Shown: positions 11,166 to 24,599, counted from the stretch's first letter. The stretch is 64,000 nucleotides of DNA from Micropterix aruncella (GCA_944548615.1 OX155967.1:7630024-7694023), one strand, 5' to 3'. The notes: generated by a model from the letters alone, not told the origin. Translations and numbers: made by a program.

Positions 11166-11817
11166 TTTTTTTTTTTATTTATTTATTTAGAGTAGGTATT
11201 ACAAAATTTAACTAGTACATTTTACCATGTCACACTGTATGTAAATGAGGCAATAGCAGAAAACTGATTCTTATTGTGACTGAGACATGGTTATGACCGA
11301 AAGTCGCCTAACTAGGCCTGAGCCTGTTCTAAGGCAGACTTGAGCAATTTTCTTTGTGCATTATTATTACTATTTATTAACAATGCATATATTTCTAGAC
11401 ACAATCAAATAAAACTAATTAGTAAAATAGTCTACAAAAAATTAAATAATAAAAATAAAATAAAATAAAACTAAATCTAATCCAAATAATAAATAAAACA
11501 AAATTAACATTAGAATAATCAGAATTAATAAAAATGCAAATTGATTGTCACTTTTTAAAATATCAATTGCTTAATAAAAATGAAAAATTATAGAATGATA
11601 TAATGTCGTATTTTTGTCAATTTATAAAAATGGAAAGTATCTCAATATTTAATGTTAAAATTATGTAAATTAAATTAAATTAAATTAAAACTAATTAAAG
11701 TAGTGCTAAATAATAATAATAATAATCATCAGAAATATAAATATATAAACTTAAATCAAACAAATAATCGTAAAATATAATTAAAATGGAATTGTAATCA
11801 AATAATATAGTGGAATA
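11166..11817 (-). mobile_element. LINE 3' UTR-like insertion in E2 unit 3
   Basis: Breaks E2 inside AGAAGTTAT..GGTGTAATC. The plus strand opens with a T-run then (ATTT)n, so this is a poly-A-tailed, minus-strand insertion. No coding motif is visible in the 650 bp; the distal part is (TAAA)-rich. Confidence 0.5.
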
Positions 11818-11929
11818 AAGAAAAGGAAAACATAAATAGATAAACACTGAACACATTTCACTCCTTTTCTGTTGGGCAGTCGTGTAAAAACTAATAAAAC
11901 CTATTTTTTTCTGGTACATAAGAAGCTTG

Positions 11930-11990
11930 TATTGTGTGTGTGTGTGAGAGAGTGTGTTGGGTATGTGAGTGTGTGTGTGCAGGTGAGTGT
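11930..11990. repeat. (GT)n-rich microsatellite
   Basis: Interrupted GT/GA repeats (TGTGTGTGTGTGAGAGAG and GTGTGTGTGTGC). Confidence 0.85.
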
Positions 11991-12264
11991 TGGATATCTA
12001 GGAAGTTCAACATGTTATGTAAAAGTTTTTGTGTAAATATTGTGTAATATAAAGTAATAATAATCATTTTCATAAAATTATAATAATAGTAGTACCATGT
12101 AGTAAAATAGGTAAAACGAATAGTTAATAAATTCTATTGGTTAGGATTTTATTTACGGAGTATTTGTAATTGCTTTTGAAAATATTTATTGTAGTCACAC
12201 ATTTAAATGGGTATTATAAAGCTTCATACAGCACCAATCCTAACTAATAATAACCAATCCTATA

Positions 12265-12630
12265 CGCAGAGCTAACTCCCACAGAGTTAACACCAACTGT
12301 TCAAATATGTTCAAGATAAATCAAGAAAATGATAAAGATGGAAACAATAGCCCATCCATCATCTTCAATATTTACGGAAATAGGGTAAGAGCCGGATAGT
12401 TGCCCCACTTTTTAAAAAAGCTCTATTATTTAAAAATATGTACTTCCTAAGAATAATGCAAAGAATAACTCCTACAGATTTAACATCAACTGTTCAAATA
12501 TGTTTAGGACAAAACAAGAAATACGATAAAGATGCATTTGACTATGTTTAGCCCATTCTCTTTAATATTTACGGGGAATAGGGTAAGAGAGGACATTTGC
12601 CTCCCTTTTCAAAAAATCTTTTATTAATCT
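12265..12630. repeat. Two-unit direct repeat (~195 bp)
   Basis: 12265-12440 and 12465-12630 repeat in the same order: ACTCC(C/T)ACAGA, CAACTGTTCAAATATGTT, GATAAAGATG, ATATTTACGG and AATAGGGTAAGAG. The segment after the retroelement cluster, 19456-19500 (AAATATGTACC.ACTAAGAATAATGCA), resembles 12433-12470 of unit 1, hinting that the cluster lies inside the same repeat. Confidence 0.65.
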
Positions 12631-12694
12631 AGTCAGTATAATATTTTCTACATAAATTCATATGTATATTAACATTATAAATACATTGTGATGT

Positions 12695-13013
<319 letters not shown>

Positions 13014-13039
13014 TTTGATATTTTAAGTGTGTAAATTTT

Positions 13040-14804
<1,765 letters not shown>

Positions 14805-14930
14805 CGAAGACTATCGCGGTTGTTTGACATTATAAATAGGATAGAAAACGAATTTACCGCGTGAAATTTGTAGGACCCGACGTTTCGGTGACGTTGCAGC
14901 CGCCGTTGTCTAGGGTAGACTGAAGATCTG

Positions 14931-16150
14931 TCAGCCCGTTGTTTTGCGGGTAGGCTGCAAACCGCTGCCGCCACTACGTAGGTTATAACGGTGGTGGGGG
15001 GCCGGACTCGGAGCGCGGGAATTTTTAAAATCCGTCTTGCACACAACACTCACTGTATCCTGTTTTACGTCTTTGCGTTCGGCGTTCGGCGGCGGGAACA
15101 TTTTAAGAAGAGGGTTCCACGTAGAAGAGAGTTTGTAGCCGTCATCTCTATTGAAGTTCGGAGTTCTTCTTATTTCAATGGCTTCCCGGATCATGCGAGG
15201 AAAGTAGAATTGTTCCTTGGATAGAACAATGGGATTTTGAAACTGCATCCAGTGGTTACTTCCGCTATCCAATATATGTTCGCAGATCGCCGATTTTTCT
15301 CGCTGAACGTTTTTAACAGCTTTGATGTGTTCTGTCAGTCGCGTGGCTATGGGCCGTTTCGTTTGTCCAACGTAGGCTAGACCGCAGCTGCATTCGACTT
15401 TATACACACCCGGGGTTTGCAGTGGTATTACATCCTTTACGGGCCTCAAAAATCGAGCTATATTTTGGGTCGGTTTGAAGATCGTTTTTATATCGAATCT
15501 GTTTAGCATCTTACTTATTCGATCAGTCACGCCCTTGACGTATGGTAAGAATGCTCTTGATCTGCTCGGTTTTTGAGTTTCGTCCGTATTAGATCGTGTG
15601 CGTGTCTCGTGATATTTTCCGTATCCATTTTTCCTAAGGACATCATTGACATGTTCCATCTCCTTCGGAAAATGCTCAGTGTCGCATAGATCGCGTGCTC
15701 GATTCACGAGCGACGTTTGCACTGAACGTAGATGGTAGGGATGATGGTGTGAGCTTGCATGCAAATATCTGTCCGTATGTGTGGGCTTCCGATATACCGT
15801 ATGTCCGAGAGTATTGTCACTTCTCCTCGTCACTTTGACATCCAAAAATGGTAAGGAGCCGTCCTTCTCTACTTCATAGGTGAAACTGATTTTTGGGTGT
15901 ATGGAGTTTAGATGACCCAGGAATTCTTTCACCGTTTGAATGTTGCCTTTCAGGATGCAGAAGGTATCATCCACGTAGCGAAGCCAGAGAATGGGTTTAA
16001 TTTTGGAGGTTTTTATGGCTAATTCCTCAAAATATTCCATATATAGGTCACTAACTATCGGCGATACGGGGCATCCCATTGCTACTCCGTCGATTTGTTT
16101 GTAATAATCGCCGTTCCATAGAAAGTAGCAGGATGTCAGGCAATGTTGAA
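14931..16150 (-). pseudogene. Penelope RT/GIY-YIG polyprotein, 5'-truncated (P1 minus copy)
   Basis: The frame is open from the inversion junction to a TGA at 14931. It retains the RT palm from GVAMGCPVSP (motif B) through LWLRYVDDTF (motif C, catalytic Asp pair) and LPFLDVKVTR (motif D). After a linker comes the GIY-YIG endonuclease with GVYKVECSCGLAYVGQTKR and the downstream R..EH helix. The N-terminus and motif A are missing: homology to copy P2 begins at QHCLTSC. Codons read upstream of that (into 16226) belong to the inverted arm and are not protein. P2 supplies the longer N-terminus. The copy cannot be autonomous. Confidence 0.88.
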
Positions 16151-16172
16151 GCAAAATTAAACCCATTCTCTC

Positions 16173-16712
16173 TCCCAAAATATAGCTCGATTTTTGAGGC
16201 CCGTAAAGGATGTAATACCACTGCAAACCCCGGGTGTGTATAAAGTCGAATGCAGCTGCGGTCTAGCCTACGTTGGACAAACGAAACGGCCCATAGCCAC
16301 GCGACTGACAGAACACATCAAAGCTGTTAAAAACGTTCAGCGAGAAAAATCGGCGATCTGCGAACATATATTGGATAGCGGAAGTAACCACTGGATGCAG
16401 TTTCAAAATCCCATTGTTCTATCCAAGGAACAATTCTACTTTCCTCGCATGATCCGGGAAGCCATTGAAATAAGAAGAACTCCGAACTTCAATAGAGATG
16501 ACGGCTACAAACTCTCTTCTACGTGGAACCCTCTTCTTAAAATGTTCCCGCCGCCGAACGCCGAACGCAAAGACGTAAAACAGGATACAGTGAGTGTTGT
16601 GTGCAAGACGGATTTTAAAAATTCCCGCGCTCCGAGTCCGGCCCCCCACCACCGTTATAACCTACGTAGTGGCGGCAGCGGTTTGCAGCCTACCCGCAAA
16701 ACAACGGGCTGA
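16173..16712 (+). pseudogene. Penelope GIY-YIG endonuclease fragment (P1 plus arm)
   Basis: Inverse copy of the end of the neighbouring minus-strand element. It is open to the stop at 16712 and encodes only the GIY-YIG domain (VYKVECSCG, YVGQTKR) and the basic tail ending with a HHRYNLRSGG word. It lacks the RT. Near identity to the minus copy suggests both arose in one insertion event. Confidence 0.88.
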
Positions 16713-16811
16713 CAGATCTTCAGTCTACCCTAGACAACGGCGGCTGCAACGTCACCGAAACGTCGGGTCCTACAAATTTCACGCGGTAAATTCGTTTTCT
16801 ATCCTATTTAT

Positions 16812-16937
16812 AATATATATATATATTAACTATATTTTTAAATTTTATTATTACCGTATCGTATTATTTATATTAATTTATTGTTTGTGCACGTGTATGT
16901 ATGTATATATGTATGTACGTTATATATCATCATATAT
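16812..16937. repeat. TA-rich spacer
   Basis: Short ATATAT run followed by AT-rich DNA and TGTATG repeats between the Penelope pair and the HERO-like LINE. Confidence 0.6.
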
Positions 16938-19095
16938 CATTTTTCCAAAATCTTTTTTAGCATAGTCCACACGAGGATGAGCGAATTCATGCACCGGAAT
17001 GAGTACCTTAGAGTATCAGTTCAAAAAGGCTTCATGCGTGGCGTCTCGGGCTGCCTCGAGCACAATTCTCTCCTGGCTGCTGCCATCAAGGATGCGAGAC
17101 AGCATGAACGCCAAATCAATGTATGCTGGCTCGACCTAGAGAATGCCTTTGGGTCAGTCCGACACAGTCTCCTCCACTTTGCACTCCGCTGGTACAACTT
17201 CCCACCAGTCGTGCGTGACATTGTAGCCTCCTACTACAACTGTCTGACTTTCCATGTTAAAACGCAAGAATGGACTACCCGCTCTATACCATATTCAATT
17301 GGACTATTTCAGGGCTGTTGCCTCTCCCCGACGATTTTTAATATAGTTTTTAATATACTGCTGGAAAGCCTAACCCAGTTTGACAGGAAGTGGGGCTACC
17401 GTTTTAAAACAGACGGCCAATACACCTCGTCGTGCCTCGCTTTTGCCGACGACCTAACTTTCATCACCAGAAGCCCCAAGCAGCTTTCCCTGCTATTACA
17501 GAAAGTGGAGCTTTTCTGCGACTGGTCAGGCTGTATAAAAGTGAAGCCCTCCAAATGTTTTTGCATTGGACTCGCCCGCATGGGCACAAAATTTACATCC
17601 TATGACCCCAAATTGGTCTATAAGGGCTCTAATATCTCCCTTATAGACCCAAACAATCATTTCAAATTCCTCGGCAGAAAAATCACCCATCAGGGAAAAG
17701 ACGTCTCGGGCGATCATGTTATAGAGCATTTCAAAAGTTGCCTGGCGAAAATAGATGCCTTGCTAATTTCTGGCCCTCGTAAGGCCTGGATCTATGACAA
17801 TTATCTAACGTCACATTTGTCATGGCCCTTTCTTATTTACGATTTTACCAAAACCCAACTGTCCCGTCTAGATGCGCTGGTGACAGCTAGTTTAAAATCC
17901 TGGCTGTCCTTAGCCAAACCAGCTGACCCCTCGACTCTCTTCAGGTCCAAACAAAATTTTGGGCTAGCGCTTAAACTGCCCTCTCTGCTCTACGCCAACT
18001 CCAGAATAACCAAAAATTCGATTCTGTGCAATTCCAAAGATCCGGCAATATCGAAGCACGTAATAAGTGGCCGTAGTGATTCAAATTATCTACAAGCCCG
18101 CGTAGACTTCCACAAAAAGTTCCTTACTGGAATCAGCCAGAATGGCACTGGTCTGGGGTATGGCAGTACAACCACGAGCGACGTGGACTTGAAGAAGTCT
18201 CTTTTGCGGGGAGATTACGACAGCAAGAGTATGGCTCATGCTATTGGCCTTCAATGCCAGAATGATTGGACAACAATTGGGGACTTTTGCATTCCGCCTC
18301 CAATGCACTGGAAGGTAATGCTCTATGACTGGACGCCAGAGATGCTGAAATTTTATTTGAATGCCTTTCAGCATACACTTCCAGACCCCAGTAACCTCGC
18401 TCGTTGGAGCTTTGCCGAGGATAGTTCTTGTCCCCTCTGTAGCAATACCCCTTGCACAGCTAGACACACATGCTGGCTGCAAGGTGGCCTTAGATCAAGG
18501 ACGGTACACTTACCGCCATGACAAAGTTCTCGCTGTTATTCGCGAGGTAATTAGTCTCTCAGTGGCTCGTGCCAACAAGGGTTTGACAGTATCCTCCAAA
18601 CCCCCAATACAGTTTGTGCGGGATGGCTCTAAAGGCAAAAAACATTTAACTACAAAACCTTTCTCAATAATCGAGAAAGCTACAGATTGGATTCTGGAGG
18701 TTGATTCGGTCTCTAAGCAGTATAAATTCCCTGAAAGTCTCGGATGCACAGCCCTCCGTCCAGATATAACTCTTTACTCTCTATCTCGGAAGGTGGCTCT
18801 TATTGTAGAATTAACTGTTCCATGGGAATCAAATATCCCAAAAGACCACGAGTACAAATTAAATAAATACCATGATCTTGCAAATGCCGTAACCCGGAAC
18901 GGCTTCACTGTTCACCTTCACGCGGTGGAAGTTGGCGCTCGTGGCCTGCCAGCTAAATCTCTATTTCACCTCTTTAAAGATCTTGGCCTTTCCAGAAAAA
19001 TAATCAACTCTTTCTTAGAAAAATTATCTAAAACTGCGATTTGCGCATCTCAAATTCTATGGCTTCGAAGGGGGAGTGAATGGGTGGCAAGGTGA
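16938..19095 (+). pseudogene. HERO/R2-group non-LTR retrotransposon ORF with restriction-like endonuclease, one frameshift
   Basis: The reverse transcriptase begins abruptly near 16938 (SKIFFSIV), followed by QKGFMRGVSGC, the palm motif A LDLENAFGSV, motif B GLFQGCCLSP and motif C LAFADDLTF. After the thumb comes a zinc knuckle starting CPLCSNTP, where the frame shifts near 18466-18475. The continuing frame carries GCKVALDQGRYTYRHDKVL, then the restriction-like endonuclease with RPDITLYS and VELTVPWES (the PD..E core), ending at 19095. One RT followed by a CCHC knuckle and a C-terminal PD-(D/E)XK nuclease is the R2/HERO/NeSL plan; the RHDKVL and ELTVPWE words point to HERO. The N-terminal DNA-binding zinc fingers are absent (5' truncation). 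One frameshift is the only break in over 2 kb, so the copy is fairly young. Confidence 0.87.
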
Positions 19096-19455
19096 ACGCT
19101 CACATGTGGCAAGACAGCTGTCCTAAACCTACCACAGCCGGTTCGTAAGTCCGGAATCCACTGCTCACCCCCCAGAAGTGTAAAAAAAAATAGTATTATG
19201 ATGGGCCCGACTCCGGTCGGTGAATTCCATGGCAGCTCCGTTTGTATTTATTATCATCTACATAACTCGTAATATAGCTTCCCTATCCCTTTCCCCTTAC
19301 TTAAACCTGCATTTGTTTCATTGCTCATTGCGCTGTAACAATAGATTTAATTTAATTGTGAAAACTTTTAATTGGCCTTAGATGTATATATTATGTGTTA
19401 GTATTAAGTATAAAACGCTGTAAGTTTTCTGAAAAATAAAAATAAATAAAATTAA
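19096..19455 (+). mobile_element. 3' UTR of the HERO-like LINE
   Basis: Follows the stop codon and ends in an A/T-rich tail of AATAAAAATAAATAAA type. The last ~90 bp (GCTGTAAGTTTTCTGAAAAATAAA) resemble 24920-24970 (GCTGTATGTTTCTCGAAAATAAA), so a related LINE 3' end lies at 24600-24975. Confidence 0.7.
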
Positions 19456-20038
19456 ATTAAAAAATATGTACCTACTAAGAATAATGCAACATGTATATCT
19501 AAACATAGATCTTTGATCTTTTTTAACAGCATATTTTTGTATACATAATTAATATGGGTTTTGAGTAAATCCTGTTTTATTTTACCTCTCAAAATAGGGA
19601 TAGTCGCTTACTCTGTAGTGGATAGTAACCCGACGTTAAAAGTGCTTTTTGAACTTACAGTATTTCCTGTTAGTAATAACAGCAATAACATCAATCATTA
19701 ATAACACCTACTCCGACGGCGTACATGGCACTGGGGCCTGCGAGAGGGGCACTTCTATTGAAATGCAATTATAGAAAAATGCTAACGCCACCAGCATCCC
19801 TAACATATTGTATTTAAAACCGGACAATGTATCCGACTGAGGCAACTATCCGGCTTTTACCCTATTTCATCCGCAAGACTCTAGGAAACTGTAAGGGCAA
19901 AAAAACTGTAATCTAAGTTATATGCCAAAATTATTACGCTGTTACAAAGACTTAGTTTACCTGAGTAAAATGAGGTTTTCATATTAGACCTCGTATTAGA
20001 TTTTTAGGGTCTATCTTACACTTTGTTCTTGACAGTTT
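19456..20038. other. Intergenic flank of the retroelement cluster
   Basis: No gene. The start resembles 12433-12470. The word GGCAACTATCCGGCTTTTACCCTAT at 19842-19866, interrupted here only for citation, is the inverse of a segment at 12383-12406, so an inverted partner of the 12.3-kb repeat is likely present. Confidence 0.4.
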
Positions 20039-20631
20039 TAAGCTATTGCATAGCTTTTATCGCGGGCCTTAGGCCAGCGCGGCGACCGAATGAAGAAATT
20101 TCTTAACGAATATTAATGATTTTAAACTGATAATTACGTCTAAACGAGTACTGCTTACGATTCGAAAAAAATATATGTTAAACAAGAACATTTTCATAAT
20201 ATTCTTAGGTTTGAATATTTTGGATTTTGATTTTATTACATAGTGTAATTAATTTGTGAAATTAGGTCTAACCGAACACAAAAACGACTACTACGCAAAT
20301 ACTATCTGGCGTATTATTATGAAACCTGCACCATTTTACAGATAATTTAATTATCTATCTTTTTATCTACGAATTTTTTCGAATAATCCGTTTTTTTTTG
20401 CTTTATCGAATAAAAAATTCGTGCGCGGCGCTCTATCGGAAGACGTTTAAATTATTCCGAATCATTTGCTACCGCAGCCGCAAATGATTCGGAATAATTT
20501 CAACGTTTTCTGATAGAGCGCAGTTATCTGATATCAGAAAAAATAAAATAAATAAATAATTATAATTGCATAAGTTGTTAAAAATGCTATGCAATAGCTT
20601 TACCGCGGCAGTCCCCGAGTGCCACACGTAT
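20039..20631 (-). mobile_element. H600 element, copy a
   Basis: Reverse of the family consensus: starts AAGCTATTGCATAGCTTTTA and ends GAGTGCCACACGTA followed by T9. It contains the central hairpin at about 20430-20515 with arms AATTATTCCGAATCATTTGC and inverse around a short GC loop. The A-rich flank at the TACGTG end is conserved in all copies. No ORF. This copy is distant from the main 57-64 kb group. Confidence 0.85.
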
Positions 20632-21443
20632 TTTTTTTTCGATAAACGTCTTTTATTTCTATATCGGAAGACTGCTTTATTTTAAATAAATCATATAATG
20701 AATATATTTATAACTGCTTCATACCAAAAATATCCAAAATATTATAGGTGTATAAAACTACCCCCACGATCCCAAATACGCAGGAAAAAAATAATCGACG
20801 AAAATGTTTAAAAAAACTCATTACATCACGTTCGAATGCGGCCCTGTTTAATTATTAGAGTAACCATCATTCAAGCACAGCGTTGGAGTCTATTACAGTC
20901 TCGTGTTTCTCATTACTAGTACACAATATTGCGTGATTACCTCGCGGCCTCGCCATAAAAGTTAACATTATGATCTAATAAGGGAATTCCCAAAAAGGAA
21001 CAAAATGGTATTAGTACTCGACACAAATGACCTACTTAAAAAGGCATGATTGTAAAAAGTGTTTTAATGAAATAGCGCCACCTGTACGAATGTAACGGAG
21101 CAACTAGACGCTGCGATGACAGTGCCATCTTTCAGGTGGCAGTGCAACCGCTTAGCAAAGATAGGAACCTCAGCGCACGAACATGGAGGTGTAGTATTTC
21201 GCGAAAGCTTTCGAAACCACCCGCTAGATAGTGCTCACGCTTAATTTTTCTTCGGAATTATTGCAGTATAGGTACCTTTCTCAGAAATCGAAAAAACAAA
21301 GAAATACTACTAGGTTAGATCATTGTAATGCTAAATGTGAAAGAAAAAAGCTTCGGACGCGTAAATTTTCGAAACCAAATTTACATACAAAAAAAAAAAA
21401 AAATTTTTTTTTTACCTCAGTTTTTAAGGTTGTTTTAAAAAGA
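20632..21443. other. Intergenic, nothing recognised
   Basis: No gene is supported. Around 21075-21150 a short inverted repeat (GCGCCACCTG and CAGGTGGCA) occurs, and a facing A15/T12 pair lies at about 21390-21414. Confidence 0.35.
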
Positions 21444-21468
21444 CCTAACCTAACCTAACCTAACCTAC
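21444..21468. repeat. Interstitial insect-telomere-type repeat (CCTAA)n
   Basis: About five CCTAA units, the complement of the TTAGG telomere repeat found in most insects, including Lepidoptera. The tract is too short to be a telomere. Confidence 0.8.
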
Positions 21469-22157
21469 CGCCAAATAGGTGTTTATGTATTATTTTTTCT
21501 TTAAACTACCGAAATGTATGGGTTTGGCGCTTTTTTGAATGCCTATATCTCGCTTATTTATTGAGACCGAATAAATATTATTGCAGATTCGGAATCAGCG
21601 TGGTAAATATAGTCTGGTGACGTTAAAAAATCAACAATCTAGAAGAGGTACCTATACTGCAATAATACCTTTTCTTCTTCTAAATTAAACTATTTTATTA
21701 GTATTTTTGATTTGATTTTGATACAAGCAGGGACAATATTTTGAGGAGCAATAAGTTGATTTTTGTACATTCAATGCATTTTTGTATTTTCATTCCGGAA
21801 ACTTTCAATGTGGCCCTCGTATAACTGCCTTACTTTCCCTCTGACCACTTTCAATTTAATGGCAGACTGCCTCTTTTGCAAGAATGAAGCTTCCGGAACA
21901 AAAGGGAAAAAATAAATGAGAAACATAAAAGATATTTATCAAGTACGCACCTGAATGTCATCAGGTCAAGGTCCACCCCCGCAGGAAAAGTATAAGATCA
22001 TTTCCAGAGTGGGGTAGCCACAGGGGAGGGGGGACCTGTGGGATCGAACCCTTCCCCCCCCCCCTCCCCCAAATTATATACAAAAATAATAATTAAAGCT
22101 AAATAATTATTAAATATGTAGACATACTTTTAAATTTGTTTAAATTTAAGTATGTAG
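21469..22157. other. Intergenic; possible decayed hAT-like end
   Basis: No gene. Bases 22003-22075 (GAGTGGGGTAGCCACAGGGG followed by G- and C-runs) resemble the GGGGGCC-rich sub-terminal parts of the hAT elements at 4631 and 48569, but no matching partner end or TSD was found. Confidence 0.3.
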
Positions 22158-22457
22158 TGGGCTCGATTGCGTTTCTTCGTGAACTAAAATCGTAAATTAG
22201 TCCGTGTGAACGTGACAGAGCAATACGCTAGAGCGGAGTGTAAGATGACGGTTATCACTTTTTCGCATTAAAACTGCCCGCCAATGTCAAATCTTACACC
22301 GCACGAAATAAGCTCGAATTTATTCGGACGAGTATAAGTTCGGCAGGTAGTATTTATCGTCGATCGTTCGTTTCATATCCCGCTCTAACATATTGCTCTG
22401 TCTCGTTCGCTTAGACTAATTTTAGTTTTAGTTCACGAAGAAACGCAATCGGGCCCA
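22158..22457. mobile_element. MITE family A, copy 3
   Basis: 300-bp inverted-repeat element, TGGGCTCGATTGCGTTTCTT to AAACGCAATCGGGCCCA. Best preserved of the three copies; internal words GACAGAGCAATACGCTAGAG and TTATCGTCGATCGTTCG are shared with copy 1. Non-coding. Confidence 0.88.
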
Positions 22458-22469
22458 TTATATACTCCA

Positions 22470-23050
22470 TCGCTGGCGATGTGCTTACTAGAGTTGCGAA
22501 GCTGAAGGATCTAGGAGTTTTTTTTTGGTTCAAAGAGCACATCACTGATTTATCTAAGTCCTCTTATAAATTACTGGGTTTCGTTATTCGGAACCCAAAG
22601 CATTTTCACCATGTCCGGGTTATTCACACATTGTTTATTTCAATTGTGAGAAGTAGATTGGAAACGAAAGCAGTTATATGAAATCCACATGAGGATCTTT
22701 ATATCACCATGCTAGAAAAAAACAAAATTGTTTTTTACGATTTGTATGTTTCAAGAAAAACGGTTATTATCACTACTATTTTTTTACTAAGCATGGTGGC
22801 CTATAATTCCCTTATATTGCGCAGAGAAGTGCTCACCATGGCCTACTTTTTTAAGCTGGTCCGAGGCAAAGTTGATAATCATAGCAAGCTAGCGATGATT
22901 TGTCTCTTTATTTTGGATAGCCACATTCGAGCTCGGTCACACACTCTATTTGCGGAGCCATATGAAGTCTCTTTGCGCGTGCCTTGCGACGCATAAATGC
23001 GCTATGTTCGACAGCGCCAGACCTGGATATTTTTACTGTGAGCCCACATC
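22470..23050 (+). pseudogene. LINE-B (CR1-like) RT C-terminal relict
   Basis: Decayed RT C-terminal region. VAKLKDLGVFF (about 22495) matches the KDLGV motif that follows the RT palm; then SSYKLLGFVIRN and a SIVRSRLE stretch. After stops and a frame change, MVAYNSL and YFFKLVRGKVDN match the equivalent MVGYNT.. region of the 46.5-kb copy, and RARSHTLFAEP matches the C-terminal basic motif. Stops at several points make it a pseudogene. Confidence 0.8.
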
Positions 23051-23082
23051 TCTTCAAGGTATGGGCATTGCACTACCTGTTT

Positions 23083-23310
23083 ATCCTACTAATATTATAA
23101 ACGCCAAAAAGTTTGTATGTATGTATGGATGTTTGTTACTCTTTCACGCAAAAAATGAATGGATTTTGATGAAACTTTACAATAATATAGCTTACACATC
23201 AGAATAACACATAGGCTATAATTTATAAAGATATATGGTTTTCTATCATCATTATCACAATTTTCCATCACCACGCGGGTGAAACCGCTGGGCGCAGCTA
23301 GTGCTGGAAT
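23083..23310 (+). mobile_element. Short Helitron-like element (lepidopteran MINE type)
   Basis: Begins CCTACTAATATTATAAACGC and ends with ACGCGGGTGAAACCGC followed by GGGCGCAGCTAGT, the ends common to non-autonomous lepidopteran Helitron-like elements. An inverse copy is at 38208-38425 with the same interior (AAACTTTACAATAATATAGC, TAGGCTATAATTTATAA). No terminal inverted repeats or TSD, as expected for rolling-circle elements. Confidence 0.75.
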
Positions 23311-23560
23311 AAGATTGATTGTTTTCTTATTGTTTTTTAATTAATTTTGTTACTCTTACTATTTTTAATGCTTCAGTTCTTGCATATTTAATGACTTTTA
23401 TAATTATGTATATTAATTACATCTCAAAGAATTGGTGTATACTGTAACGTTGATTTGGTAAATACATACATAAATCAATAAATTGACTATTTATCGAAAC
23501 GATTCACAAACCAACTTTCCCTTTTTTTACAATTGATTGGAACATTATAGAATCAAGTCG
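23311..23560. other. AT-rich intergenic
   Basis: No gene or element is recognised. Confidence 0.3.
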
Positions 23561-23690
23561 GTATACTACCACTAGGAGCACTACGGGTATACTACCACTA
23601 CGAACACTACGAGTATACTACCACTACGAGCACTACGAGTATACTACCACTACGATCACTACGAGTATACTACCACTACGAGCACGAGAC
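23561..23690. repeat. 26-bp tandem repeat, five units
   Basis: GTATACTACCACTACGAGCA plus CTACGA repeats with starts at 23561, 23587, 23613, 23639 and 23665 and few substitutions. It lies just upstream of a hAT transposase fragment. Confidence 0.92.
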
Positions 23691-23739
23691 AGTACCGCCG
23701 GTCTGTAGACAGACGCCGCGCTCTAGCTGTATCTACTAC

Positions 23740-24091
23740 TGCTTCGACTCTCCTTTCTTCTACAGAAAAAGGAAGATTTGTCGTGGGACTATTTGTTTCT
23801 GACTTTGTGTTCAATATCACCCTCCCACTAGCTACGTATCTTCAAAATCCAGATATTGAGTTATCTTCAGCTGTTAAGTTTACAGATAACATTGCTTCCC
23901 TTCTTAAACAAATGCGCGAACCAGAAGAAAAGAAAATGAACCTGGAACTTACATTTTTAAACAATTTTCTAGTTGGTTTGAAAAAGCTGAAGAAACCATG
24001 CAAAAGGTTTTCAGTTCAAAAGTTGAAGTCCCTCGTCAAATCATCAAATTTTTTATTGGATGAGCTAATATCTAAATATTTTTGTATGTAA
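23740..24091 (+). pseudogene. hAT transposase fragment (ZMYM/THAP-associated type)
   Basis: About 115 codons remain open to the TAA at 24091. FNITLPLATYLQNPDIELSSAV resembles the segment in hAT transposases where a LPLS..LQ motif precedes the region used for strand joining. It is followed by the acidic/basic FTDNIASLLKQMREPEEKK stretch. The catalytic residues and the C-terminal dimerisation motif are absent. The end of the frame and the following ~400 bp recur inverted at 49840-50262, so this is part of a dispersed element. Assignment rests on a short motif. Confidence 0.5.
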
Positions 24092-24458
24092 ATACGCAAA
24101 ACGAAATATTACCGTTGATAGAAAATCTAATAAGGATCACGATAATATTTACAATTTCTAAATAGGGTTTCGTATTTTTCCGTAACACAAATACAAGTTA
24201 GAAATGCCGAGTATATTTCACTTTTTCGACTCTCTCCAATTTATTCATAATTATCTAATTATTTCACAAATTGAGATTTGAATATTCTATATACAAAATT
24301 TCAATGCGATCATTGCATTGTTATTTTGTTTATGATTGCTATAGTAGTTCCGTAGTTATAGTACTTTTTGTCGAGCGCAGCGATATTGCAAGAAATTCTA
24401 ATAAATTGCCGCGGTCTGCCATGAAATTATGCCGCTACCTAATCGAAGGGTTAATAAA
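24040..24458 (+). repeat. Dispersed repeat F, copy 1
   Basis: Matches 49840-50262 in inverse orientation: GAGCTAATATCTAAATATTT, GATAGAAAATCTAATAA, AGAAATGCCGAGT, TAAATTGCCGCGGTCTGCCA, ATGAAATTATGCCGC. Probably the 3' part of the hAT-like element above. No intact gene. Confidence 0.75.
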
Positions 24459-24599
24459 AACTTTTTTTATTGCTCGTACTAATTTACCCATTTGAAGGTT
24501 GCGGGTAATTCAAACTGAAACTGTATAATGTTTATGTATGGCAACGCTGTTATGCACCGCTTGATGACCACATATACTATTCGATTCGAAGATATCGAC

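Larger units (their letters stand above)
9385..11890. repeat. E2 tandem array, three units, two interrupted
   Basis: Three direct units of about 390 bp: 9385-9774, then 9775-9878 plus 10738-11035, then 11036-11165 plus 11818-11890. Each begins near CGTTACAGAAAGT, contains TTTATTTCCGGAATGTAC (or close) and a TTGACACTCG word, and ends near ACACTCCTTTTTTGTT and CGTGTAAAA. Units 2 and 3 are interrupted by LINE-like insertions. Another copy is at 3340-4435. Non-coding and unclassified. Confidence 0.7.

Noticed and set aside
14931..16226. Full 431-codon ORF as one protein
   Set aside because: Codons upstream of about 16150 are read through the inversion junction into the inverted arm and are not Penelope protein.
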